A stretch of DNA of 64,000 nt, taken from the NCBI RefSeq assembly GCF_004402495.1, contig NZ_SOFH01000020.1, positions 124,001 to 188,000 of the forward strand, in the 5' to 3' direction. Made by a program: the position numbers and the translations under genes. Below are positions 44,074-52,469 of this stretch, in pieces. Under the pieces are notes generated by a model that saw only the letters and a list, made by a program, of their open reading frames with translations, was not told the DNA's origin and ran no database searches. The stretch's first letter is position 1; every line of letters starts with the position of its first letter. Source of the DNA: Cryobacterium sp. HLT2-28. GTDB lineage: Bacteria; Actinomycetota; Actinomycetes; Actinomycetales; Microbacteriaceae.

Positions 44074-47000
44074 GCTTCCCGCACCTGCACGTCGCCAGCG
44101 CGTACTCCACCCACTACGGGGTCACGATGCCGGAGGCGCTGGCCGAGCAGACGAAGGCACAAGACGGCACCTTCCTCGCGGTGACCGACCGTGACGGCCT
44201 GTACGGCGCGGTCAAACACGTGCGTGCCTGCGTGGACGCCGGCGTGCGGCCCGGACTCGGCGCCGACCTCGCGGTGCACGACGACGACCATCTCTCCCTC
44301 GGGCGGGTGGTCGTGCTCGCGCACGGCAACACGAACGGCCGCGGGTACGCGGCGCTCTGCCGCGCCGTGTCCGCCGCGCACCGCACGGTCTCGCAGGGGT
44401 TCGGATCGCTGCCCAGCATCGCCCGGTCCGAACTCGCCGGGCTGGCCGGCCTCCGCTCGCTCACTGTACTGCTCGGCCCGGCCTCCGACGTGGGCACCGC
44501 CACCGGCCACCGTGACAACGAGGATGCCCGCGCCCGCCTCACCGCGTGGTTGCGCGCCATGCCGGCCGGCTCCGTCTCACTCGAGGTCGTCTGCCACCTG
44601 TCGGAGCCGGGCACCCCGGGCAGCGTGACGCCGGCCACCCGGATGCTCGCCCTCGCCGAGCATGCGGGGGTGCCGGCCGTGCTCACCAACGCTGTGCGCT
44701 ACGGCACCCCCGAGGAGGCTGTCACCGCCGATCTCGCCGACGCCGCGCGAACCCTCACCCCGCTTGCCGAATTGGAGCAGCCTCAGACGAACGGACAGGC
44801 GTGGCTGAAACCGGCGCGGGCGATGCGGCAGGTCGCACGGATGGTGGTCGACGCGGGGCTGCACGACGACGGCGCCCTCGAGCTTCTCTTCCGCGACACC
44901 GAGCGGCTTGCCGACCGGTGCGCCCTCGACCCGGAGGCCGACATCGGTCTCGGCCGGCCGCGGATGCCGGAGGCGAGGATCATCGGGGTCAGCGGCGACC
45001 CGGTCGCTGAACTCTGGAAACGGGCACGGGCCGGCATCGACGATCTCTACCCGAGGCCGGAGGCCGGGGCGCGCCGGGGAGCCGCCTCGGCGGAGGACGC
45101 GCACGCCCGGCTCGCGCACGAGATGAAGACGGTCGAGCACCTCGGCTTCGCCGGCTACTTCCTCACGGTGGCCCGGGTGGCGGACATCATCAGGGAGATG
45201 GGCATCCGCATCCAGGCGCGCGGGTCAGGGGTCGGCTCGGTGCTCAACTATGCGCTCCGAACGTCGTCGGTGGAGCCGCTCTCCAACGGCCTGCTCTGGG
45301 AACGCTTTCTCTCCCCCGAACGACAGACCCTGCCCGACATCGACATCGACGTCGAATCGGCGCGCCGACACGACATCTACCGCAAGCTGTTCGACACCTT
45401 CGGCGGCGACCGGGTCTCGCTGATGTCGATGACGAACGCCTATCGCGGCCGCGGCGCCGTGCGCGACGCGGGCCTTGCCCTCGGGATGAACCACGAGCAG
45501 GTCGCGTCCATCGCGAAACAGATGTGGCGCTTCAACGCCAGGGACTTCCGGCGCGCATTGGAAGAGAAACCCGAGCTCGAGCCGCTCGCCGCTGAGGTGC
45601 GCGAGTCCCAGCAACTCGACCAGCTGGTCGACCTGACCGCCAAGCTGGACCGTCTCCCCCGGCACATTTCCGTGCACCCCTGCGGGGTGATCCTCTCCGA
45701 CGCGACCCTGCTCGACCGCACCCCGGTGCAGGCGTCCGGAATGGGGTTGCCGATGTCCCAGTTCGACAAACACGACATGGACCCGATGGGCCTGATCAAG
45801 CTGGATATCCTCGGCGTGCGGATGCAGTCGGCCATGGCACACGCCGTGGAGGAACACCACCGGCTCTCCGGCGAGAGCATCGACCTGGATCGGATCCCGC
45901 TCGACGATCCGGCCACCTTCGAATTGATCCGTTCGACCCGGACGCTCGGCATCTTCCAGATCGAATCGCCCGGCCAGATGGAACTGGTCGGCAAACTGCA
46001 GCCCGAGGTCTTCAACGACCTGACGGTCGAGATCTCCCTGTTCCGGCCCGGCCCGATGCAGAACAACATGCCGCTGAAATACCTCCAGGCCAGGCACGGC
46101 GAGGTCATGCCCGATTACCTCCACCCGCGACTGGAACCGATCCTTCGGGAGACGAAGGGGGTCGTCATCTTCCACGAGCAGGTGATGCGACTCTTCGACG
46201 AGCTCACCGGCTGCGGCCTCGGCCGGGCGGATGTCTTCCGCCGCCACCTGGGCAAACCCGAGCAGCTCCCCCGGATCGAGGAGTACGTGCGGGAGATGGC
46301 CCTGGAACGCGGGTTCCCGCCCGCAGTCATCGACCAGGTCTGGACGGTGCTGGCCGGATTCGGCAGCTTCGGGTTCGCCAAGGCGCACGGCGCCGCGTTC
46401 GCGCTTCCGACCTACCAGTCGGCCTGGCTGAAGACCCACCATCCCGCCGTGTTCCTGGCCGGACTGCTCACCCACGCTCCCGGCATGTGGCCCAAGGACC
46501 TCATCGTGGCCGAGGCCCGGCTGCTCGGCGTGCCGGTGCTCGGCCTCGATGTGCAGCGGAGCACGCTCGACTACCGGGTCGAGGAGCTCGGCGACGAGCG
46601 CCGCGGCATCCGTCTGGCGCTGCCCGAGCTCGCCGGCGGCACTGCGGCCGAACGGGCCCGAATCGTGCGCCACCAGCCGTTCTCCTCCCTGCAGGATTTC
46701 CGCGATCGGGTGCGGCCGCGACGAAAGACCTTCGAGGCGCTCGCCCGGGTCGGGGCGCTGGACAGCTTCATCGGCTACGACCGCGCCCGCCGGCACGAAC
46801 TCCTCGCCCATGTGCAGTCCCTCCGCGGCACCGCGGTCACCATCAACGACGACCAGCTGGCGTTCGAGGTCGAGTTGCCGGTGCAGGGTTTCGAGGGCGC
46901 CCGCTTCGATGCGGTGACCTCCCTGGAGCTGCGCGGGCGCAGCCAGACCGACCTGGAGTTGCGGGACCTCCATCTCGCAGTGTCCGGCCACCAGATGACG

Positions 47001-47456
47001 CGGTTCTACCCGCTCTTCGCCGAGCTGGGAGTCACCCCGGCTTCCGAGCTCGCCGACCTGCCCGGCGGCACCGAGGTGCTCATCGCCGGGGTGCGGCGCG
47101 CCACGAACACCCCGCCGATGCGGGGCGGCCGGCGGGTGGTGTTCGTCAGCCTCGACGACGGCACCGGGCCGGTGTCCAACGTCGTGTTCTTCCACGACGC
47201 GCAGGAACGGATCGGCGGCCCGGTCTTCCAGACCCGCCATATCCTCGTGCGGGGCCGCACCCGCCGGTCGGGGGCGAAAGGGGTGTCCGTCACCGGGGAG
47301 AACCTGTGGGACCTCACCGAGGTCGCCCGCAAGGTCGACCAGCGGCGGAAGGCGGAGGCCGCTGCGCGGCACACGGACCGGACCATAGAACTCGCGGCCG
47401 AACTGGCCGCGATCCCGGTCGACAACGTGCACCATCTGTGGCCGCTGCGCGCCTAG
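44070..47456 (+). CDS. dnaE2: Error-prone DNA polymerase DnaE2 (ImuC)
   Basis: 1128-residue C-family polymerase for damage-induced mutagenesis. PHP domain at the N-terminus (HLHVASAYSTHYGV), catalytic aspartates in LPDIDIDVESARRHD near residue 420, RGSGVGSVLNYAL, and fingers/helix-hairpin-helix segments up to about 900, then an OB fold (ADLPGGTEVLIAGVRRATN). Lacks the C-terminal tau and clamp-binding extension of DnaE1 by length. Normally needs ImuA' and ImuB, which are not in the window. Confidence 0.96.
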   Translation: MSFPHLHVASAYSTHYGVTMPEALAEQTKAQDGTFLAVTDRDGLYGAVKHVRACVDAGVRPGLGADLAVHDDDHLSLGRVVVLAHGNTNGRGYAALCRAVSAAHRTVSQGFGSLPSIARSELAGLAGLRSLTVLLGPASDVGTATGHRDNEDARARLTAWLRAMPAGSVSLEVVCHLSEPGTPGSVTPATRMLALAEHAGVPAVLTNAVRYGTPEEAVTADLADAARTLTPLAELEQPQTNGQAWLKPARAMRQVARMVVDAGLHDDGALELLFRDTERLADRCALDPEADIGLGRPRMPEARIIGVSGDPVAELWKRARAGIDDLYPRPEAGARRGAASAEDAHARLAHEMKTVEHLGFAGYFLTVARVADIIREMGIRIQARGSGVGSVLNYALRTSSVEPLSNGLLWERFLSPERQTLPDIDIDVESARRHDIYRKLFDTFGGDRVSLMSMTNAYRGRGAVRDAGLALGMNHEQVASIAKQMWRFNARDFRRALEEKPELEPLAAEVRESQQLDQLVDLTAKLDRLPRHISVHPCGVILSDATLLDRTPVQASGMGLPMSQFDKHDMDPMGLIKLDILGVRMQSAMAHAVEEHHRLSGESIDLDRIPLDDPATFELIRSTRTLGIFQIESPGQMELVGKLQPEVFNDLTVEISLFRPGPMQNNMPLKYLQARHGEVMPDYLHPRLEPILRETKGVVIFHEQVMRLFDELTGCGLGRADVFRRHLGKPEQLPRIEEYVREMALERGFPPAVIDQVWTVLAGFGSFGFAKAHGAAFALPTYQSAWLKTHHPAVFLAGLLTHAPGMWPKDLIVAEARLLGVPVLGLDVQRSTLDYRVEELGDERRGIRLALPELAGGTAAERARIVRHQPFSSLQDFRDRVRPRRKTFEALARVGALDSFIGYDRARRHELLAHVQSLRGTAVTINDDQLAFEVELPVQGFEGARFDAVTSLELRGRSQTDLELRDLHLAVSGHQMTRFYPLFAELGVTPASELADLPGGTEVLIAGVRRATNTPPMRGGRRVVFVSLDDGTGPVSNVVFFHDAQERIGGPVFQTRHILVRGRTRRSGAKGVSVTGENLWDLTEVARKVDQRRKAEAAARHTDRTIELAAELAAIPVDNVHHLWPLRA

Positions 47457-47524
47457 TCCGGCCGCGGACACCGGCGGATGCCACACCCACCCCGTTGTCG
47501 GTCGCGCGGCCTACACTGGCGGCC

Positions 47525-48034
47525 ATGACCGACCAACAGCCCTATCAAGTCCTGCGGGAATACGACGACTTCGAACTCCGCCACTATCCCGACTACGTGC
47601 TTGTGCAAGTGGAGGTCACCGGCGGTTTCTCCGGTGCGGGCAACGCCGCTTTCGGTCCCCTCTTCCGTTACATCAGCGGCAACAACCAGTCCGCCACCCG
47701 CATCGCGATGACCGCCCCGGTGCTCCAGGAGACCACGGCCGACGACGCCCACACCGTCAGTTTCGTTCTTCCCGAGGGGATGCCCGTCTCGGCTGTTCCC
47801 GTGCCGCAGGACGCCAGGGTGACCACCAGGGTGGTGCCGGCGCACGGGGCCGCGGCGCGCCGGTTCGGCGGCGGGTGGAGCGAGGCCCGTTTCACGGAGA
47901 ACGGCGACACCCTCCTGGCGGCCGTGCGGCGGGCGGGTCTCGAGCCGGTCGGCGGCGTGTACTTCGCCCGGTTCGACCCGCCCTGGAAACCCGGATTCCT
48001 CAAACACAACGAGGCCCTCGTCGCCGTGGCATGA
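47525..48034 (+). CDS. SOUL-domain haem-binding protein
   Basis: 169 residues covering one SOUL domain (YQVLREYDDFELRHYPDYV, AFGPLFRYISGNNQSATRIAMTAPV split across the N-terminal half, PWKPGFLKHNEALV at the end). SOUL proteins bind haem or porphyrins; bacterial role unclear. TACACT ends seven bases upstream of the ATG, compatible with a leaderless mRNA. Convergent with the penicillin-binding protein gene, 24 bp apart. Confidence 0.9.
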   Translation: MTDQQPYQVLREYDDFELRHYPDYVLVQVEVTGGFSGAGNAAFGPLFRYISGNNQSATRIAMTAPVLQETTADDAHTVSFVLPEGMPVSAVPVPQDARVTTRVVPAHGAAARRFGGGWSEARFTENGDTLLAAVRRAGLEPVGGVYFARFDPPWKPGFLKHNEALVAVA

Positions 48035-48058
48035 CGAATGCGCGCGCCGGCCGGCCGG

Positions 48059-50263
48059 CTAGCGCGGCCCGGTGCCCGCTTTGATCACGGCGCTCGGCGG
48101 GGCCTCCGCGAACGCGTCTCCGCCATATTTCGCGTTGGCCACCGACATCACGGCCGGCCACATCCGGTGGCGGGCCGTCGCTGCCTGTCCGCTGTCGAAA
48201 TTGACCGCCCGCTGGTTCGTCTCCCCGGTGAGGCTGACGACAGCCACCACGGTGGCGACCTTGGTGCTCGCTCCGCTCATCCAGGTGTCCTTATTGCCGT
48301 CGGTGGTCCCGGTCTTGCCGATCATCGGCACCCGGGGCGAGGTAGCCCGATAGGACGCCTGCGCGGTGCCGCCGGTCATCACCAGGCGCATGGCATACGC
48401 CATTCCCGCGGTGACCGCCGGGTCGACGGACTGCGTGCACTGTGATTTCGGTACGGGCAGTTCCGTCCCGTCAGCGGCGACGATCCGGTCGATCACGACC
48501 GGGGTGCAGGTGACGCCCTTGTTGGCGATTCCGGCGAACGCGACGGCCATGCTCAACGGAGCGATCTCATTCGTCCCGATCACCGACGCCGCGTTCTGGA
48601 GCAGCGGATCACCGTCGGCGCGGTGCATTCCGAAGGCCTCGGCGGTCTGACGGATGCCGCACAGGTCGAGCTTCTTCGCCATCCCGATGTAGCCGGTGTT
48701 GATCGAGCCGATCGTGGCCTCGAGTGCGCTGTAGTTGGCGCCGCTTTCGTTCGCGTCGTTCTTGGGGTTCCATTTGTCGCGGTCGTAATTCTGGGGGCCC
48801 AGGCAACTGTCCTTGAAGGTGCCCCAGTTCGCCTTTCGCCGCGAGTCGACCCGTTCGTTGAGGGAATGTCCCTCCCGCAGCCATTCCGCCAGGGTGAACA
48901 CCTTGTAGGTCGAGCCCGGCTGGAATCCGCTCGATCCGCCGTCGACGTAGTCGGTGTTGTAGTTGATCCCGGTGAAGTTGGCTCCCGTTGCCTGCACCAC
49001 CGGGTCCTGGCTGTAGTCCTTGTTCTGAGCCATCACCAGCACCCGCCCGGTGCCGACCTGCACGCTGGAGATCACGCTGCCGACGTCCCACCCCGGGTAG
49101 GTCGTCGGCACGTTTGCGCGGATTGCGGTCTCGGCCGCGTTCTGCAGGTCCAGGTCGATGGTGGTGTAGACGTTGTAGCCGCCACGCCGGAAGTTGACGA
49201 GCCGGGCCGCCTCGTCTGCGCCGAAGCTCGGGTCGTTGCGCAGCACGTGCGTGACGTAATCGCAGAAGAAAGCGCTTCCCGCGGCGGTCTGACACCCGGT
49301 GCTCGGCTCGGCGATCGACGGTTCGACGGGGGCGACGATCGCGGCGTCGAACTCGGCCCTGGTGATCTTCCGGTAGGCGAGCATATCCCGCAGGATGTAG
49401 TCACGGCGGGTTCGGTTGGCCTGGTAGCCGTTGGCCGCCCCGTTGGTCTCACTCTGCGGGTCGTCCAGCTGGAACTTCACGGGATTGTTGACGATGGCCA
49501 CGAGGCTGGCTGCCTGCGGCAAGGTCAGGTTCGCCGCCGTGGTGTGGAAGTAGTAGTTGGCCGCGGCCTCGATGCCGTAGACGGTGCCGCCAAACCCGGC
49601 GATGTTCAGGTACTGGCGGAGGATGTCGTTCTTGGAATACTTCTTCTCGATCCCGATGGCCAGCCGCATCTCCTTGAGCTTGCGATCTGGACTGGTCTCG
49701 GTCGCGGCGAGGTAGCACGTGTGCTGCGCCGCCACGTCGGAGAGCACCTCGCACTTCTGCACGAGCACGTTCTTCACGTATTGCTGGGTGATCGACGATC
49801 CTCCCTGGGTGGCCCCGCCGGCGAACGTGCTCACTGCCGCCCGGACGGTGCCCTGGAAATCGACGCCGCCGTGTTCGAAGAACCTGGGGTCTTCGCTGGC
49901 GATCGCGGCATCCTTCACGTACGGACTGATCGCATCCAGTCCCACCTCGATCCGGTTCTGGTCGTAGAACGAGGCCAGCAGTGCCGTCGTTCCGTCACTC
50001 CGGGTCGCGTAGATATTACTCTTCTGCGACAGGCGATCGATGGAGAGGTACTCCGGCAGATTCTCGAAGACGTTGATGGTGTCCGTGGCAGCGATGCTCG
50101 ACAATGCGACCACCGGGGTGACCGCGACGGCCACCAGCAGCCCGCCCGCGGAGCTCATCGCGAGAAGCCCGAGCAGCCCGCCGAAAACGCCGGACACGGT
50201 CCGCCGCTCGGCGAATCCCGAGTTGCGCATCATGTCACCCCCGACCGGTTCCGTTCGATCCAT
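48059..50263 (-). CDS. Class A penicillin-binding protein (transglycosylase/transpeptidase)
   Basis: 734 residues. One membrane anchor (about 28-52), glycosyltransferase family 51 domain with catalytic Glu in IASEDPRFFEHGGVDFQG and TQGGSSITQQYVKNV, then transpeptidase with SGFQPGSTYKVFTL (SxxK), SIN in IGSINTGYIG and KTGTTDGNKDTW (KTG). Polymerises and cross-links peptidoglycan. ATG 50263 is the longest start; ATG 50233 has GGGGGTG just upstream and may be the real one. No PASTA domain. Confidence 0.93.
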   Translation of the reverse strand: MDRTEPVGGDMMRNSGFAERRTVSGVFGGLLGLLAMSSAGGLLVAVAVTPVVALSSIAATDTINVFENLPEYLSIDRLSQKSNIYATRSDGTTALLASFYDQNRIEVGLDAISPYVKDAAIASEDPRFFEHGGVDFQGTVRAAVSTFAGGATQGGSSITQQYVKNVLVQKCEVLSDVAAQHTCYLAATETSPDRKLKEMRLAIGIEKKYSKNDILRQYLNIAGFGGTVYGIEAAANYYFHTTAANLTLPQAASLVAIVNNPVKFQLDDPQSETNGAANGYQANRTRRDYILRDMLAYRKITRAEFDAAIVAPVEPSIAEPSTGCQTAAGSAFFCDYVTHVLRNDPSFGADEAARLVNFRRGGYNVYTTIDLDLQNAAETAIRANVPTTYPGWDVGSVISSVQVGTGRVLVMAQNKDYSQDPVVQATGANFTGINYNTDYVDGGSSGFQPGSTYKVFTLAEWLREGHSLNERVDSRRKANWGTFKDSCLGPQNYDRDKWNPKNDANESGANYSALEATIGSINTGYIGMAKKLDLCGIRQTAEAFGMHRADGDPLLQNAASVIGTNEIAPLSMAVAFAGIANKGVTCTPVVIDRIVAADGTELPVPKSQCTQSVDPAVTAGMAYAMRLVMTGGTAQASYRATSPRVPMIGKTGTTDGNKDTWMSGASTKVATVVAVVSLTGETNQRAVNFDSGQAATARHRMWPAVMSVANAKYGGDAFAEAPPSAVIKAGTGPR

Positions 50264-50340
50264 TCACCATAGAACCCCGCGCAGCACTTCCTGAGGAGGG
50301 GCTTGCCGCGACGCGCCGAATATGGCATGCCCGGCTCGCG

Positions 50341-50757
50341 CTACCTGGCCCGCATCCGGTTGCCCCGCGGATTGTGTTCGAGCTCGGCCAGGTCGAGCGC
50401 CTCCATCAGGGGCGGCACGTACATCCCGAACCGGCCGCGGAGCCCCTTCTTCAGGCCGTACCAGCCTCCGACCGGGTTCGTTCCGGAACGCGCCCACGCC
50501 TCCACCGTGCCCTCGGCGGCAGGCTTCTGCTCGTCGGCGCTGCCGAGGGGGACCCAGTCCCCAACGTCCAGCAGCATCGCCTGGAGATCGTCCAGGCACC
50601 GCAGCCGATAGGCCAGCGTGGTCGTTCCGACGACGCAGACCAGGCTCGGTGGATCCGCGCTCTCGTCGCGGTACATCCGGTACTCCGACGTGCCCGGCGG
50701 GGTGCGCAGCAGCCACGGATCATCCCTGGTTCCACTGCCGACGATGGCTTCGGTCAT
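50341..50757 (-). CDS. Conserved hypothetical protein (DUF6855-like)
   Basis: 138-residue soluble protein with DDPWLLRTPPGTSEYRMYRD, LGSADEQKPAAEGTVEAWAR and NPVGGWYGLKKGLRGRFG. It resembles a small, well conserved actinobacterial family of unknown role often numbered DUF6855; I am not certain of the number. Good ribosome site GGGAGG before the ATG. Lies 77 bp downstream of nothing on its strand except the LigA-like gene's terminator, so it is a separate unit. Confidence 0.75.
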   Translation of the reverse strand: MTEAIVGSGTRDDPWLLRTPPGTSEYRMYRDESADPPSLVCVVGTTTLAYRLRCLDDLQAMLLDVGDWVPLGSADEQKPAAEGTVEAWARSGTNPVGGWYGLKKGLRGRFGMYVPPLMEALDLAELEHNPRGNRMRAR

Positions 50758-50823
50758 GGTGCCTCCCGATTAGTACCCACCATCATCCCGCACCCCTGAC
50801 CGGTCCGCCAGAGCCGGGGCCGC

Positions 50824-50860
50824 AAAAAAAAAGGGCCCGGCAGCGGATGCTGCCGGACCC
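50824..50860 (-). terminator. Rho-independent terminator
   Basis: GGGCCCGGCAGC (50833-50844), loop GGAT, GCTGCCGGACCC (50849-50860), with nine A on the plus strand (50824-50832) giving nine U after the stem on the minus strand. It ends transcription of the gene starting at 51394. Confidence 0.92.
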
Positions 50861-50911
50861 CTCGTGTGCACCGCCGGGACATCGCCCCGCGCGGGTTGGA
50901 ACGGGGGCTGA

Positions 50912-51394
50912 TCAGATCGCGGTCGCCGGCTTCGGGGCGGCCGGAACGACGGCGCGGACTGCCCAGCCGAACAGGGCCAGGAGGATGCCGACGCCCATCG
51001 CGAAGACCGACACGCCGAAGGCGACGATCGACGTGAACAGCGACGCGCGCAGGAGCGACGCGGTCATGACGGTGGGGCGGGTCGGGTCGTCCTGGGCGAG
51101 CTCGGCGTAGGTCTTGCCGCCGCTTGCCTTCATGGCGTGGTGGTTGATGATCGTCGCCTGAGCATAGGCCGCCAGGGGGTTGTCGACGGTGGCGCCGGCG
51201 AGGAAGGAGGCGTCCTCGGCGACGGTAATCTTCTCCTCGCTCAGTTGGCTGCTGACCGTGCCCCAGACCAGACCGCCGACGAGGAGCATGACGATCCCGC
51301 CGATGATGCCGAGGAGCCCGATCAGCCTGACCAGTCGAGCCTTGCCTGATGTCAGGGATACGGAAGAGGATTCCGGGAGTGTTGCGGTGCTCAT
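50912..51394 (-). CDS. Two-helix membrane protein (database 'LigA' type, not a dioxygenase)
   Basis: 160 residues. Helix 1 about 22-48 (RLIGLLGIIGGIVMLLVGGL), an extracytoplasmic domain of about 60 residues (EKITVAEDASFLAGATVDNPLAAYAQ...), helix 2 about 118-145. Homologues in actinobacteria are often labelled 'aromatic ring-opening dioxygenase LigA', but there is no dioxygenase motif; true function unknown. ATG 51394 has GAAAGG upstream. The promoter side carries three 11-bp spaced repeats and a perfect palindrome. Confidence 0.75.
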   Translation of the reverse strand: MSTATLPESSSVSLTSGKARLVRLIGLLGIIGGIVMLLVGGLVWGTVSSQLSEEKITVAEDASFLAGATVDNPLAAYAQATIINHHAMKASGGKTYAELAQDDPTRPTVMTASLLRASLFTSIVAFGVSVFAMGVGILLALFGWAVRAVVPAAPKPATAI

Positions 51395-51422
51395 CTGCTG
51401 GCCTTTCGTCGCGCCACGCGGT

Positions 51423-51450
51423 CGTGACACTGTCGTGACTCCAGCGTGAC
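51423..51450 (-). promoter_or_regulatory. Three CGTGAC direct repeats at 11-bp spacing
   Basis: CGTGAC at 51423, 51434 and 51445 (GTCACG on the minus strand), exactly one helical turn apart, 29-56 bp upstream of the start codon at 51394. Such direct-repeat units at 11 bp are typical of OmpR/PhoP-type regulators. Confidence 0.6.
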
Positions 51451-51454
51451 ACTT

Positions 51455-51468
51455 TGTAAGCGCTTACA
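51455..51468. promoter_or_regulatory. Perfect palindrome TGTAAGCGCTTACA (LacI/GalR-type operator)
   Basis: 14-bp perfect dyad with the central CG of LacI-family sites and a match to the cre-like consensus. It lies 60-74 bp upstream of the membrane-protein gene and about 40 bp from the pfl terminator. Confidence 0.65.
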
Positions 51469-51507
51469 CAGGTGATTCACACCATCCGCCCCACCACTGG
51501 GGGTATG

Positions 51508-51539
51508 AAAAAGGCGTGGCATCCTGCTACGCCACGCCT
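51508..51539 (-). terminator. Rho-independent terminator of pflB-pflA
   Basis: AGGCGTGGC (51512-51520) pairs perfectly with GCCACGCCT (51531-51539). Minus-strand exit is a run of five T from 51512 to 51508. It follows the pflA stop by 27 bp. Confidence 0.88.
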
Positions 51540-51566
51540 CGTCCGGGAAATGCTGTCGAACTGGTC

Positions 51567-52424
51567 TCAGAAGACCGTCAGCCCGCGCGCCCGGAACTGG
51601 TCCCGCACGCGTTCCTGCAGTTCGTTGTCCGGAGGGTGCACTCCGTGCAGCGGGTAGGGCAGGTTGAGCCTGTCCCACTTGTCTTCGCCCATCTGGTGGA
51701 ATGGAAGCACCTCGACCCGTTCGACGTTCGGCCACCGCGCCACGATCTCGGCGACGGCGTCGACGTTGTCGACGGCGTCGGTGAGTCCGGGCACGAGCAC
51801 GAACCGCACCCAGACCGGGATCTTCCGCTCGGCGAGACGGTCACCGAACGCGACAGTCGGAGCGAGCTCGCGACCGGTCACTTCCTTGTACGTCTCGGGG
51901 AGGCCCGACTTGACGTCGAGCAGCACCAGGTCGAGGTTGTCCAGCAGCGTGTCGGACGCGCTCTTGCCCAGGAACCCGGAGGTGTCCAGGGTGGTGTGCA
52001 CACCCAGCTTGTGGCATTCCTCGAAGATGCGCGCCACGAAGGCGGGCTGCATGAGCGGCTCACCACCGGAGATGGTCAGCCCTCCCCCGGTTGCGTCGAA
52101 GACGCCCTTGTAGCGCTTGACCCGGGTCACGAGGTCATCGAGCGTCGTCAGCAACCCGTCGCGCATCTTCCAGGTGTCAGGGTTGTGGCAGTACTGGCAA
52201 CGCAGCAGGCACCCGGAGAGGAAGAGTGTCATGCGCGTGCCTGGACCGTCAACGGCGGTGACCAGTTCCCACGAGTGGACACTGGCCACCGAGCCGTTGT
52301 GGATCGCCTCCATCTCGAGATGGTGGAGTTCGGCCAGTTCGGCCTGTTCACTGCTGACGGATGAACCGTCCACCAGGGCGATGGCGGCGCCGGCGCTGGG
52401 CAGGCCGAGGTTTACTGCGGGCAT
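51567..52424 (-). CDS. pflA: Pyruvate formate-lyase activating enzyme
   Basis: Radical SAM activase that installs the glycyl radical in PflB. 285 residues; the cluster motif C-x3-C-x2-C is at Cys72, Cys76 and Cys79 (GCLLRCQYCHNPDTW), followed by ISGGEPLMQP. The N-terminal 45 residues are longer than in E. coli PflA. 45 bp after pflB on the same strand. Confidence 0.95.
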   Translation of the reverse strand: MPAVNLGLPSAGAAIALVDGSSVSSEQAELAELHHLEMEAIHNGSVASVHSWELVTAVDGPGTRMTLFLSGCLLRCQYCHNPDTWKMRDGLLTTLDDLVTRVKRYKGVFDATGGGLTISGGEPLMQPAFVARIFEECHKLGVHTTLDTSGFLGKSASDTLLDNLDLVLLDVKSGLPETYKEVTGRELAPTVAFGDRLAERKIPVWVRFVLVPGLTDAVDNVDAVAEIVARWPNVERVEVLPFHQMGEDKWDRLNLPYPLHGVHPPDNELQERVRDQFRARGLTVF

Positions 52425-52469
52425 TGTCTCGTCCTACTCAGCGTCGCCGCGTGTTGTTATCGGTGAATG

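Noticed and set aside
45225..47486. 750-codon frame antisense to dnaE2
   Set aside because: Shadow of third-position GC bias; no recognisable domain and no start signals.
51455..51468. cre site for catabolite control of pflB-pflA
   Set aside because: It lies beyond the pfl terminator, downstream of pflA, and upstream of the membrane-protein gene on the same strand, so it is better placed for the latter.
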